Source of the DNA: Actinoplanes sp. DH11
GTDB taxonomy: Bacteria; Actinomycetota; Actinomycetes; Mycobacteriales; Micromonosporaceae
Direction: 5' to 3'
DNA length: 64,000 nucleotides
NCBI RefSeq assembly: GCF_020873875.1
Contig: NZ_JAHWGU010000018.1
Location: 118,497 to 182,496 of the forward strand
The notes below the pieces were generated by a model. That model made no database searches. It worked only from the letters and a program-made list of their open reading frames with translations, and was not told where the DNA came from. This document shows positions 7,357-15,750 of this stretch, piece after piece. Numbering within the stretch: position 1 is the first letter of the stretch; each line of letters opens with the position of its first letter. The translations under genes were made by a program, and so were the position numbers.

Positions 7357-9294
7357 ATGAGCGTGCAGCGGCGTCTCAACCTGGGCTTCATCGCTCTGTT
7401 TCTGCTCCTCATGGCCTTCCTGGTGGTCCAGTTCGGCATCGGTGGCCGGGTCGACGCCGAGCACGAGCGCCGGGCCGCCGAGATCACCGCCGCGCGCCTG
7501 GCCAACCTGCGGGTCCTGCAGCAGATGACGGACGCCGAGACCGGGCTCCGCGGGTTCCAGCTCACCGGCGACACCGCGTTCCTCGAACCGTACGAGAGCG
7601 GGCGCGCCGGTGCGCTCGCCGCCCTCGACGAGGTGGAGGCCGGGGTCGCCGACGATCCGGCGCGTCAGGTCGCCGCCCAGGAGCGTGCCGTGGCCCGGAC
7701 CTGGTTCGAGGAGTACGCGGCGCCGGTCGTCGCCACCGGCCAGGCCGGTGAGGAGGAGGCGCACGCGGTCCGGGGCAAGCAGATCTTCGACGAGCTCCGC
7801 CTGGTCAACGAGGCGGTGGACCAGAGCATCGCGGCGGACCAGCGTGCCGAGCACCGGGCCGGGACGAGCGCCACCCGGCGGGTCACCGCCGCCTCGGCAG
7901 GGCTGCTGGCGCTGATAGTGCTGATGGGGTACGCGGTGGTCCGCACCGGGCGGCGGCAGCTGCTGGCCCCGCTCGACCAGCTGACCGGGACGATCCGCCG
8001 GCTCGCCGCGGGCGACCGGGGAGCGCGGGCCGAACCGGTCGGGAGTGCCGAACTGCGTACCGCCGTGGAGGCGTTGAACGACCTGGCCGCGCAGACCGAC
8101 GCCCTGCTCGCCGAGGAGCATGCCCGGGTCGCCCGGGCCGGGTTGCGCCAAGCCGTCGCCGCCGAGCTCCAGGATCTGCGCGACCCACCGGCGGCGGTGC
8201 ACCGGATCGCCGAGCTGATCGGGGTGGCGCTCGGCGCCGGGACCGTGCACTGCGTGCTGACCGTGCCCGGCACCGGCGCGGTGCGGGTGGCCTGGCCGGA
8301 CGGCAGCGCCGGACTGCCGGCACCGGTGGCCGGCGACCTGCTGACCGGCGGACCCGGCCGGGTCGTGATGTCCGGCGACGACGCGATCGGGGTGTCGTTC
8401 GGCGGCGACGCCGACTGCGACCCAGGTTACCTGCGAGTTGCCCGGCCCGGCACGGACGGCTGGGCGGCTGCCGAGCAGCGGCTGCTCACCGGCGTGGCCG
8501 AGGCGATCGAGAGGGTGTTGCGCCAGCTCACCCTGCAGTACCGGCAGGCCCGCCTGATCACCGAGCTGCGGATGCTGGACCAACGCAAGGACGTCTTCAT
8601 CTCCACCGTGACGCACGAGCTGCGTACCCCGCTGACAAGCATTCTGGGCTACACGGAGATGCTCACCGAGGACGCCGATGAGGACCTGACGCCGATGCAG
8701 AAGCGGTCGCTGAGCGCGATCAGCCGCAACGCCCACCGGCTGCACGAGACGATCGCCGACCTGGTCCTGCTGGACCGCCCGGACGTCGCGGGCGAGGGCG
8801 GCTCGGAGCCGCTGGACCTGGGTGAGGTGGCGACCACGGTGCACACCGAGCTGGCGAACGCGGTCCGGGCCAAGGAGCTGACGGTCAGCTTCGACGCCGC
8901 GGAATGCTGGGTGATGGGCGACCGGATCCAGCTCCAGCGGGCGCTGCGGAAACTGATGGAGAACGCGATCAAGTTCACCCCGGCGGGCGGCAGCGTGCGC
9001 TGCGTGCTGACCGCCGACGCGCACACCGTCACGGTGGCCGTCACGGACACCGGCATCGGCATCCCGGCTGAGGACGTGCCGGGCCTGTTCACCCCGTTCC
9101 ACCGGGCCGGCAACGCGATGGACCAGGCCGTGCAGGGGCCGGGCCTGGGCCTGGCGATCGTCCGGGACATCGTCAGCGACCACGGCGGCAGCATCGCGGT
9201 CCAGTCGGTGGTCGGCCGCGGCAGCACGTTCACCCTGACCCTGCCCGCGATCGCGGCGCCGGTGCCGCAGCAGGAACCGCTGGCGGTCGGGTGA
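7357..9294 (+). CDS. Orphan sensor histidine kinase with CHASE3 and HAMP domains
   Basis: 645 aa. It has a membrane segment at about 8-27, a CHASE3 extracellular sensor domain (TGLRGFQLTGD, FLEPYESGR) to about 180, and a second membrane segment at about 183-203. A HAMP linker follows (about 204-255), then a GAF-like region, HisKA with the phospho-acceptor in THELRTPLTSILGY (about residue 420), and HATPase_c with NAIKFTP, DTGIGIP and GPGLGLAIV. All catalytic boxes are present, so it should be active. No response regulator gene is adjacent; its partner must lie elsewhere. Both neighbours are transcribed from their own promoters. Confidence 0.9.
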   Translation: MSVQRRLNLGFIALFLLLMAFLVVQFGIGGRVDAEHERRAAEITAARLANLRVLQQMTDAETGLRGFQLTGDTAFLEPYESGRAGALAALDEVEAGVADDPARQVAAQERAVARTWFEEYAAPVVATGQAGEEEAHAVRGKQIFDELRLVNEAVDQSIAADQRAEHRAGTSATRRVTAASAGLLALIVLMGYAVVRTGRRQLLAPLDQLTGTIRRLAAGDRGARAEPVGSAELRTAVEALNDLAAQTDALLAEEHARVARAGLRQAVAAELQDLRDPPAAVHRIAELIGVALGAGTVHCVLTVPGTGAVRVAWPDGSAGLPAPVAGDLLTGGPGRVVMSGDDAIGVSFGGDADCDPGYLRVARPGTDGWAAAEQRLLTGVAEAIERVLRQLTLQYRQARLITELRMLDQRKDVFISTVTHELRTPLTSILGYTEMLTEDADEDLTPMQKRSLSAISRNAHRLHETIADLVLLDRPDVAGEGGSEPLDLGEVATTVHTELANAVRAKELTVSFDAAECWVMGDRIQLQRALRKLMENAIKFTPAGGSVRCVLTADAHTVTVAVTDTGIGIPAEDVPGLFTPFHRAGNAMDQAVQGPGLGLAIVRDIVSDHGGSIAVQSVVGRGSTFTLTLPAIAAPVPQQEPLAVG

Positions 9295-9423
9295 CGGCGG
9301 GCCGGCCGGGCAAGGGTCACCACCTCGAGTCCGGCCAGGTCGCGCCGGGCCGCGATCCAAAACGTAACAACGGCTCTGTTCCGGTCGCCGGGATCCGAAA
9401 CACGGGGCGCGTAGCGTAATCGC

Positions 9424-10209
9424 GTGGATCTGAACACCGTCACCGACGTGGTCAGCCCGGCCGCTCCCGGCTCGTGGCGCCCCGGTGACGCCTGGCTCGG
9501 TGGGGGCACCGCCCTCTTCGGCGAGCCGCGCACCGGGGTGCGCCGGCTGCTCGACCTGACGGCCGCCGGCTGGCCCGCGCTGACCGCCCACGACGACGGC
9601 GGTGTGGAGATCGCCGCGACCTGCACGGTGGCCGAGCTCCACGAGCGGCTCGGCCGGCACACCCTCGTGCGGCAGTGCTGCCACGCGTTCCTCGCCTCGT
9701 TCAAGATCTGGAACGTGGCCACCGTCGGCGGCAACCTCTGTGCCGCGCTGCCGGCCGGCCCGATGATCTCGCTGAGCGTGGCGCTGGACGCGACGGTGCT
9801 GCTGATCGGCCCGGACGGCGTCCAGCGCCGGGTGCCCGCCGCGGACTTCGTGACGGGGGAGGGCACGACCGTGCTGCGCGACGGGGAGCTGCTGCGGTCG
9901 ATCCACCTGCCGCCGGGGGCGTTCGCCGGGCGGTACGCGTACCGTCGTGGCTCCCTGCACCGGCACGGCCGCTCGGCCGCGCTCCTGATCGGACGCCAGG
10001 CGGGCGCCAGTTTCGCGCTCACCGTGACCGCGTCGACCCGGCGGCCGCACGTGCTGCGCTTCGACGCGCCGCCGCGGCCGACGGAACTGGCGGCGGCGCT
10101 GGCCGCGCTGCCCGCCGACGGTTACGTGCACGACGTGCACGGGCACCCGCTGTGGCGGCAGCACCTCACCCGCCACTACGCGGCGCAGATCCTGGCGGAG
10201 CTCTCATGA
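9424..10209 (+). CDS. Molybdenum hydroxylase FAD-binding subunit (CoxM/XdhB type)
   Basis: 261 aa starting at GTG 9424. It has the FAD-binding signature AWLGGGTALFGEP (about residue 22) and TVGGNLCAALPAGPM (about 100), as in the medium FAD subunit of xanthine dehydrogenase, CO dehydrogenase and related enzymes. It passes electrons from the FeS clusters to its acceptor. Its stop overlaps the start of the next gene (ATGA), which shows translational coupling with the FeS/Mo subunit. It is a little shorter than typical (280-300 aa). Confidence 0.85.
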   Translation: MDLNTVTDVVSPAAPGSWRPGDAWLGGGTALFGEPRTGVRRLLDLTAAGWPALTAHDDGGVEIAATCTVAELHERLGRHTLVRQCCHAFLASFKIWNVATVGGNLCAALPAGPMISLSVALDATVLLIGPDGVQRRVPAADFVTGEGTTVLRDGELLRSIHLPPGAFAGRYAYRRGSLHRHGRSAALLIGRQAGASFALTVTASTRRPHVLRFDAPPRPTELAAALAALPADGYVHDVHGHPLWRQHLTRHYAAQILAELS

Positions 10210-12905
10210 TCGAGATCAATGGGGCGGCACACGAGCGGGCGCCGCGGCCGGGTCAGTGCCTGCGCACCTACCTGCGCGAAGAGGGCTGCTTCGGGGTCAA
10301 GAAGGGCTGCGACACCGGCGACTGCGGCGCGTGCACGGTGCACGTCGACGGCACCCCGGTGCACTCCTGCGTCTACCCGGCGTTCCGCGCCGCCGGCCGG
10401 CGCGTCACCACGATCGAGGGCCTGGCCGGTCCCGGCGCGCTGCACCCGGTGCAGCAGTGCTTCCTGGACGCGCAGGGCTTCCAGTGCGGCTTCTGCACCG
10501 CCGGCATGATCATGACGGCTGCCGCGCTCTCCGCGGAGCAGCACGCGGACCTGCCACGCGCGCTCAAGGGAAACCTCTGCCGCTGTACGGGCTACCGCGC
10601 CATCGAGGACGCGATCCGGGCCCGGCCGCTCCCGGACACCGCACCGGCGCCCGGCTCCTCGGTCGGATCGAACCTGGGCGCCCCGGCCGGTCCGGACGTG
10701 GTCACCGGGTCGGCGCGCTACACGTTCGACGTGGACGTGCCGGGCGTGCTGCATCTCAAGGTGCTGCGCTCGCCGCACGCCCACGCGCGGATCGTGGCCG
10801 TCGACGTCTCGGGCGCGCTCGCGGTGCCGGGCGTCGAGACCGTGCTGACCTGCGAAGATGCGCCGGACCGGCTCTTCTCCACGGCGCAGCACGAGAACGA
10901 GGCGGAGGACCCGTACGACACCCGCGTCCTGGACGAGGTGGTCCGGTTCGCGGGTCAGCGGGTGGCCGCCGTGATCGCCACCTCGGAGGCCGCCGCGGAG
11001 GAGGGGTGCCGGCGTCTGCGGGTCGACTACGAGGTGCTGCCGGCGGTGCTGGACCCGGCCGCCGCGACGGCGCCGGGCGCGCCGGTGCTGCACCCGGGAA
11101 CCACGTCGAACGTGGTGGGTGAGCTGCACGCGTCCCTGGGCGACGTGTCCGCCGGCCTGTCGTCCGCCGATGCCACCTGTGCGGCCACTTTCCGCTCCGG
11201 GCGGGTGCAGCACGCCAGCCTGGAGACGCACGGCGCCGTGGGCTGGCTCGACGACGACGGCCGCCTGGTGATCCGGTCCAGCACACAGACACCGTTCCTC
11301 ACCCGCCGCGCCCTGGCCCGGCTCTACGACCTGCCCGCCGACCGGGTCCGGGTGATCGCCGGCCGGGTCGGCGGCGGGTTCGGCGGCAAACAGGAGATGC
11401 TTGTCGAGGACCTGGTGGCGCTGGCCGTGCTGCGCACCGGACGGCCGGTGAGATGGGAGTTCACCCGGGCCGAGCAGTTCCTCGGCGCCACCACCCGGCA
11501 CCCGTTCGAGGTGACGGTGACGGCCGGCGCCCGGACCGACGGCACCCTCACCGCCCTGCGGCTGGACGTGGTCGTCGACACCGGTGCCTACGGCAACCAC
11601 GGCACCTCCGTCATGCACCACGGCTGCCACGAGACGATGGCCGTCTACCGGTGCGCGAACATGCGGACCGACGCGGTCACCGTCTACACCAACACGGTGC
11701 CGGCGGGCGCGTTCCGCGGGTACGGCCTGGGCCAGGTCACCTTCGCCGTCGAACAGGTCCTCGACGAACTGGCCCGCCGGATCGGCATGGACCCGGTCAC
11801 GTTCCGCGAACGCAACGTGGTCCGGCCCGGCGACGACCTGACCGCGCCCGGCGACCACGTCGACGACCTGGGGATCGCCAGTTACGGGTTGGACCAGTGT
11901 CTCGACCGGATGCGCGCGGCCGCCGTACCCGTCGCCGTGTCTGCCGCCGAACCTGTCGCCGGACCTGTCGCCGAACTTGTCACCGAGCCTTCCGCCGGGC
12001 TTGTCGCCGAGCCTCCCGCCGGGCCCGTCGCCGGGCTTTCCGCCGGACTGTCCGGCGGGTCTCTCGCCGGCGCGGTGGGCGAGTCCGCGCCGCCCGGCTG
12101 GCTCGTCGGTGACGGCATGGCGATCGCGATGATCGCCGCCGGTCCGCCCGGCGGCCACTTCGCCGACGCCACGATCAGGCCGCTCGGCGACGGCCGCTAC
12201 GAACTGTGTGTGGGCACCGCCGAGTTCGGCAACGGCAGCACGACGGTCTTCGCCCAGATCGCCGCCGACGAGCTGGGCACCACCCCCGACATGATCGTGA
12301 TCCGCCAGTCCGACACCGACCTGGTCGGCCACGACACCGGCGCGTTCGCGTCCACCGGCGTGGTCGTCGCCGGCCGTGCCGTCCTCCGCGCCGCCCGCGC
12401 GCTGCGCCACCACCCCGGCAGCACCGCGGGTCACGGCCACTTCGACGGCACACCGCGGTCGGTGGCCTTCAACGCGCAGTTCTTCCGCGTGGCGATCGAC
12501 CCGGCAACCGGCGAACTCCGCATCCTGCGCAGCGTGCACAGCGCCGACGCCGGCACCGTGCTGAACCCCGCCCAGCTCCGCGGCCAGATCGAGGGCGGCG
12601 TGGCCCAGGCCCTCGGCGCCACCCTGGCCGAACACGTCGACCTGGACGAGAACGGTCACGTCACCACGACCGGCTTCCGCCAATACCACCTGCCCACCTT
12701 CGCCGACGTGCCCCGCACCGAGGTCCACTTCGCCGACACCACCGACACGATCGGCCCGCTCGGTGCCAAGTCGATGAGCGAAAGCCCTTTCAACCCGGTG
12801 GCCCCGGCCCTGGCGAACGCCATCCGCGACGCGATCGGCGTCCGCCTGACCGACCTGCCGTTCACCGCCGACCGCATCTGGCAGGCCATGCAGAACCCTG
12901 AGTGA
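10206..12905 (+). CDS. Molybdenum hydroxylase, fused 2Fe-2S and molybdopterin subunit
   Basis: 899 aa. Residues 1-150 form the two-cluster 2Fe-2S subunit: GCDTGDCGACTVHVDG gives the plant-type cluster, and QCGFCTAGMI plus NLCRCTGY give the second. Residues 160-899 are the molybdopterin-binding part with GRVGGGFGGKQE (about 385) and AFRGYGLGQV (about 500). The C-terminal GAKSMSESPFNP is expected to carry the catalytic Glu. The start ATG at 10206 overlaps the FAD subunit stop. A low-complexity insertion interrupts the Mo domain at about residue 575. The substrate (purine, aldehyde or N-heterocycle) cannot be read from the sequence. No molybdenum-insertion chaperone (XdhC/CoxF) is nearby. Confidence 0.85.
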   Translation: MIEINGAAHERAPRPGQCLRTYLREEGCFGVKKGCDTGDCGACTVHVDGTPVHSCVYPAFRAAGRRVTTIEGLAGPGALHPVQQCFLDAQGFQCGFCTAGMIMTAAALSAEQHADLPRALKGNLCRCTGYRAIEDAIRARPLPDTAPAPGSSVGSNLGAPAGPDVVTGSARYTFDVDVPGVLHLKVLRSPHAHARIVAVDVSGALAVPGVETVLTCEDAPDRLFSTAQHENEAEDPYDTRVLDEVVRFAGQRVAAVIATSEAAAEEGCRRLRVDYEVLPAVLDPAAATAPGAPVLHPGTTSNVVGELHASLGDVSAGLSSADATCAATFRSGRVQHASLETHGAVGWLDDDGRLVIRSSTQTPFLTRRALARLYDLPADRVRVIAGRVGGGFGGKQEMLVEDLVALAVLRTGRPVRWEFTRAEQFLGATTRHPFEVTVTAGARTDGTLTALRLDVVVDTGAYGNHGTSVMHHGCHETMAVYRCANMRTDAVTVYTNTVPAGAFRGYGLGQVTFAVEQVLDELARRIGMDPVTFRERNVVRPGDDLTAPGDHVDDLGIASYGLDQCLDRMRAAAVPVAVSAAEPVAGPVAELVTEPSAGLVAEPPAGPVAGLSAGLSGGSLAGAVGESAPPGWLVGDGMAIAMIAAGPPGGHFADATIRPLGDGRYELCVGTAEFGNGSTTVFAQIAADELGTTPDMIVIRQSDTDLVGHDTGAFASTGVVVAGRAVLRAARALRHHPGSTAGHGHFDGTPRSVAFNAQFFRVAIDPATGELRILRSVHSADAGTVLNPAQLRGQIEGGVAQALGATLAEHVDLDENGHVTTTGFRQYHLPTFADVPRTEVHFADTTDTIGPLGAKSMSESPFNPVAPALANAIRDAIGVRLTDLPFTADRIWQAMQNPE
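11925..12075. repeat. Degenerate 12/24-bp repeat inside the Mo-hydroxylase gene
   Basis: The DNA repeats variants of gccga(a/g)cctgtcgccgg, giving an Ala/Pro/Val/Gly-rich stretch (EPVAGPVAEL and similar) of about 45 residues at residue 575. The frame is kept on both sides, so the enzyme would carry a flexible insertion between two parts of the molybdopterin domain. Confidence 0.75.
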
Positions 12906-13000
12906 CGACGCGGGGCGCGGTTCAGGAGACGGGCAGAACCGGGCGCACCGGGGTCTCGCCGACGAGGGTGTCCCGGCGTGTCATGACCCGGCCGGGTGGG

Positions 13001-13165
13001 CTATTGCGTCTTCGACACCTCGACCTCCTCGTCCGGCACGACCGGCGGAAGATCCTCGTCGAGGACGCTGCCCCACTCCCCGGTTGCCTGCGGTGCCGCC
13101 GACTCACCGACTCGCCGGCCGTCGTCGGCCTCGTCCTCGTCCGGGGTCTGCTCCTGCGTAGTCAT
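13001..13165 (-). CDS. Small acidic protein, 54 aa, unknown
   Basis: ATG at 13165 follows AAGGAG with seven bases between. The frame encodes 54 residues starting MTTQEQTPDEDEADD and ending EVEVSKTQ, with a stop at 13001-13003. It is strongly acidic (over a quarter Asp and Glu), has no Cys and no hydrophobic segment, and is likely unstructured. The good ribosome binding site and the amino-acid bias support a real gene. It is convergent with the Mo-hydroxylase gene. I do not recognise it. Confidence 0.55.
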   Translation of the reverse strand: MTTQEQTPDEDEADDGRRVGESAAPQATGEWGSVLDEDLPPVVPDEEVEVSKTQ

Positions 13166-13430
13166 GGCCCGCTCCTTCCGACGTCACTCTTCGAACCTGC
13201 ATCGTCGCAGGTCAGCGCGTTGATGCAGGCGGAAACGGCGCAGGTGGCGACACGGCGTGGACGCTGATCGTCGCGGTGCGGCCAGGCATGCGGGCAGTGC
13301 GGTCGGTGATCTACGGGCGGGCCGGCAGGCATCCCGCCATCGCGGTGACGGCCCTGGGGGTCATCGACAGTGCATCCGGCGCCGGCCTCTCCGCCCCGTG
13401 GCGCCGGACGCGCCGTCCTGTCGAGATATG

Positions 13431-13499
13431 GATCTGCTGGCGCTACGAAATCGCGGTTTTGACCCCTTGATCACAGCGATTTCGTAGCGCTAGCAGATC
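13431..13499. repeat. Large palindromic element, 24-bp arms
   Basis: The left arm 13431-13454 (begins GATCTGCTGG, ends GAAATCGC) and the right arm 13476-13499 are reverse complements at 23 of 24 positions; the one mismatch can form a G-U pair in RNA. The loop is 21 bp (13455-13475). There is no T-tract, so it does not look like a normal terminator. It may be a dispersed palindromic repeat or a miniature transposable element; a genome-wide count is needed to tell. Confidence 0.85.
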
Positions 13500-13620
13500 A
13501 ACAACGCCCTGCGGAGGGGCTCGCAGCCGATCGCGGCTCCTCATGCACCGACCGCAAGGCAGCCGAGGGCGAGGAAAGGCACGCCGCACGCAACTTCCAT
13601 GCCCGCCGCCGCGTCGGCGT

Positions 13621-13665
13621 CCTGCATCGCCACGCCCTGCATCGCCACGCCCTGCATCGCCACGT
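13621..13665. repeat. 15-bp tandem repeat, three copies
   Basis: Three copies of cctgcatcgccacgc lie head to tail, the last with one change. It sits in the non-coding stretch upstream of the lactate permease gene. Confidence 0.9.
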
Positions 13666-13828
13666 CCTGCTCTGAACGAGCGGCATTAACCGGCAGGAAA
13701 GCCCGCACTCGCCGCCTGCCAGAACCAGAGGGACACCTCCTCGTCGCCCTGGCCACCTGAGTTTCCGCGCGGGGTGCGTTCGTGCTCCCGGCTCCGCCCG
13801 GTGGCCCGGCGGAGCCGCAGATCCTTGC

Positions 13829-13866
13829 CCGGCGTCCCGGCGTCCCGGCGTCCCGGCGTCCCGGTG
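13829..13866. repeat. 9-bp tandem repeat cggcgtccc
   Basis: About four copies of cggcgtccc lie in a row, followed by a variant (cggtggccc). The repeat is about 100 bp upstream of the permease start, in what should be its 5' region. Confidence 0.8.
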
Positions 13867-13965
13867 GCCCGGCGTTCCGGCCGAGCAGCCGGTCCTTGCG
13901 CGGGCGCCCGGTTGCGCTTCGGCGGGAGAGGGCTAGATTGCGGGCAGGGAGATCGATACCTCTGG

Positions 13966-15750
13966 ATGGTTTGCATGTTCGATCAGTTCAGGATCGTGAC
14001 CGACCCGGTAGCCGGTTCCGTCGGGCTCTCGGCGATCTTCGCCTCGCTCTCGCTGCTCACGCTCTTCCTGCTGCTCGGTGTGCTCAGGATGCGCGCCTGG
14101 CTGGCCGGGCTGATCTCGCTCGGCGTGGCTCTGTTCGTCGCGATCGTCGTCTATGCGATGCCGGTCGGGCAGGCGTTGCTGTCGGCCAGTGAGGGCGCCG
14201 CGTTCGGGTTCTTCCCGATCCTGTGGATCGTCCTCAACGCGATCTGGGTCTACAACCTGACTGTGGTAAGCGGGCACTTCGACGTGCTGCGCCGGTCGAT
14301 GGAACGGGTCAGCCCGGACATGCGGATCCAGGCGATCATCGTGGCGTTCTGTTTCGGGGCACTGCTGGAGGCCCTCGCCGGGTTCGGCACGCCGGTCGCC
14401 GTGACAGTGGTGATGCTGATGGCGCTCGGGTTCCGGCCCATTCACGCCGCGGCGGTAGCCCTGATCGCGAACACCGCGCCGGTCGCCTTCGGGGCGCTCG
14501 CCACCCCGATCGTCACGCTCGGCACGGTCACCTCGGGTGCCATCGACGACCCCCGGCTGACCACCGAGACGCTCGGTGCGATGGTCGGCCGGCAGACGCC
14601 GATCCTGGCGATCGTCGTACCGCTCGTCCTCGTCGCGGTCGTCGACGGCCGCCGCGGCATCCGCCAGACCTGGCCGGCCGCGCTGGTCGCCGGCCTGGTG
14701 TTCGGGGTCGGGCAGTTCGTGGCGTCGAACTACATCTCGGTGCCGCTGACCGACATCGTCGCCGCGCTGGCCTCGGCCGCCGCGGTGGTCCTGCTGCTGC
14801 GGATCTGGCGCCCGTCCGAGTCACCCGACCTGCACGCGGACCGCACACCGGCCGGGCCGGCCGACGAGGCGGACGAACCCGCGGACGCGCCGGCGGCAGG
14901 ACAGCGTGCCGGCACGGAATCGGTGTCGGGGGAGCGGGCCGGTGCGGGAGCGGGGTCCGAGGGCGCGGGCCGGCGGGCGCCGGTGACGACGCTGCGGCGG
15001 GATCCGCCGGGCGAGGTCGTGCGCGCCTACGCCCCGTACCTGATCATTATTGTCATCTTCTCGGTCGCGAACCTCGGACCGGTCAAGGACGCCCTCGCCG
15101 AGGAGCCCTGGACGGTCGTCTTCGCGTGGCCGGGCCTGGACGTCCTGGGCGCCAACGGCGCGCCGCTGGCGTCGACGAACTTCACCTTCGGCTGGCTGCC
15201 CGCGGCCGGCACCCTGATGATCCTGGCCGGCCTGCTCACGGCGGTGGTCCTGCGGGTGGGCCCGCTCGCGGCGCTGCGGGCGTACGGCCGCACCTACGCC
15301 GAACTCCGCCACGCCATTGTGACGGTCATGGCGGTACTGGCGCTGGCGTACGTCCTCAATCAGTCGGGTCAGACCGCCACCCTGGGCGAGTTGTTCGCGG
15401 CGGCCGGTGGCGTCTTCCTGTTCCTGTCGTCGATTCTCGGCTGGATCGGTGTGGCGGTGACCGGTTCTGATACCTCGGCGAACGCGCTGTTCGGGGCGCT
15501 CCAGGTGCAGACCGCGGTGGAGGCGGGGCTGGATCCGGTGCTGATGGCGGCGGCGAACTCGTCGGGCGGCGTGCTCGGCAAAATGATCAGTCCGCAGAAC
15601 CTGGCGATCGCCGCGTCGGCGGTGGGGATGGCCGGCCGGGAGGGCGACATCTTCCGGCGGGTGGTGGGCTGGAGTCTGGTGCTGCTGCTGTTCATGTGCG
15701 TGCTGGTCACGCTGCAGGGCACTCCGGTGCTGGACTGGATGGTGCCGTGA
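13966..15750 (+). CDS. lctP: L-lactate permease (LctP/LldP family)
   Basis: 594 aa with about 13-14 membrane segments. Family marks are FGALLEALAGFGTPVAVT (about residue 135) and, near the end, GWIGVAVTGSDTSANALFG followed by NSSGGVLGKMISPQNLAIA, both typical of LctP. It imports L-lactate (and often glycolate) with protons. A hydrophilic Ala/Gly/Glu-rich loop of about 65 residues (about 285-350) is longer than usual. ATG 13966 lies behind AGGGAG; ATG 13975 is also possible. The AraC gene is convergent and overlaps its 3' end by 44 bp. No lactate dehydrogenase gene is next to it. Confidence 0.9.
   Translation: MVCMFDQFRIVTDPVAGSVGLSAIFASLSLLTLFLLLGVLRMRAWLAGLISLGVALFVAIVVYAMPVGQALLSASEGAAFGFFPILWIVLNAIWVYNLTVVSGHFDVLRRSMERVSPDMRIQAIIVAFCFGALLEALAGFGTPVAVTVVMLMALGFRPIHAAAVALIANTAPVAFGALATPIVTLGTVTSGAIDDPRLTTETLGAMVGRQTPILAIVVPLVLVAVVDGRRGIRQTWPAALVAGLVFGVGQFVASNYISVPLTDIVAALASAAAVVLLLRIWRPSESPDLHADRTPAGPADEADEPADAPAAGQRAGTESVSGERAGAGAGSEGAGRRAPVTTLRRDPPGEVVRAYAPYLIIIVIFSVANLGPVKDALAEEPWTVVFAWPGLDVLGANGAPLASTNFTFGWLPAAGTLMILAGLLTAVVLRVGPLAALRAYGRTYAELRHAIVTVMAVLALAYVLNQSGQTATLGELFAAAGGVFLFLSSILGWIGVAVTGSDTSANALFGALQVQTAVEAGLDPVLMAAANSSGGVLGKMISPQNLAIAASAVGMAGREGDIFRRVVGWSLVLLLFMCVLVTLQGTPVLDWMVP

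Larger units (their letters stand above)
13166..13965. other. 800-bp repeat-rich region without a supportable gene
   Basis: Several short frames are open here on both strands, but none has a convincing ribosome binding site, conserved motif or consistent codon use. The stretch holds a large near-perfect hairpin (13431-13499), a 15-bp triplet repeat (13621-13665) and a 9-bp repeat (about 13829-13866). Its last part must contain the lactate permease promoter. Confidence 0.6.

Noticed and set aside
7225..10176. A 983-codon minus-strand frame over the histidine kinase and FAD subunit
   Set aside because: Shadow of two genes with clear domain motifs on the plus strand; no ribosome binding site or domain.
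12922..12984. A 20-residue minus-strand frame (MTRRDTLVGE...) behind the small acidic protein, considered as a peptide precursor
   Set aside because: No ribosome binding site and no modifying-enzyme gene nearby; too short to support.
13498..13756. Minus-strand frames containing MQGVA repeats
   Set aside because: The repeats are explained by the 15-bp DNA array; two overlapping frames are equally open and neither has a proper start.
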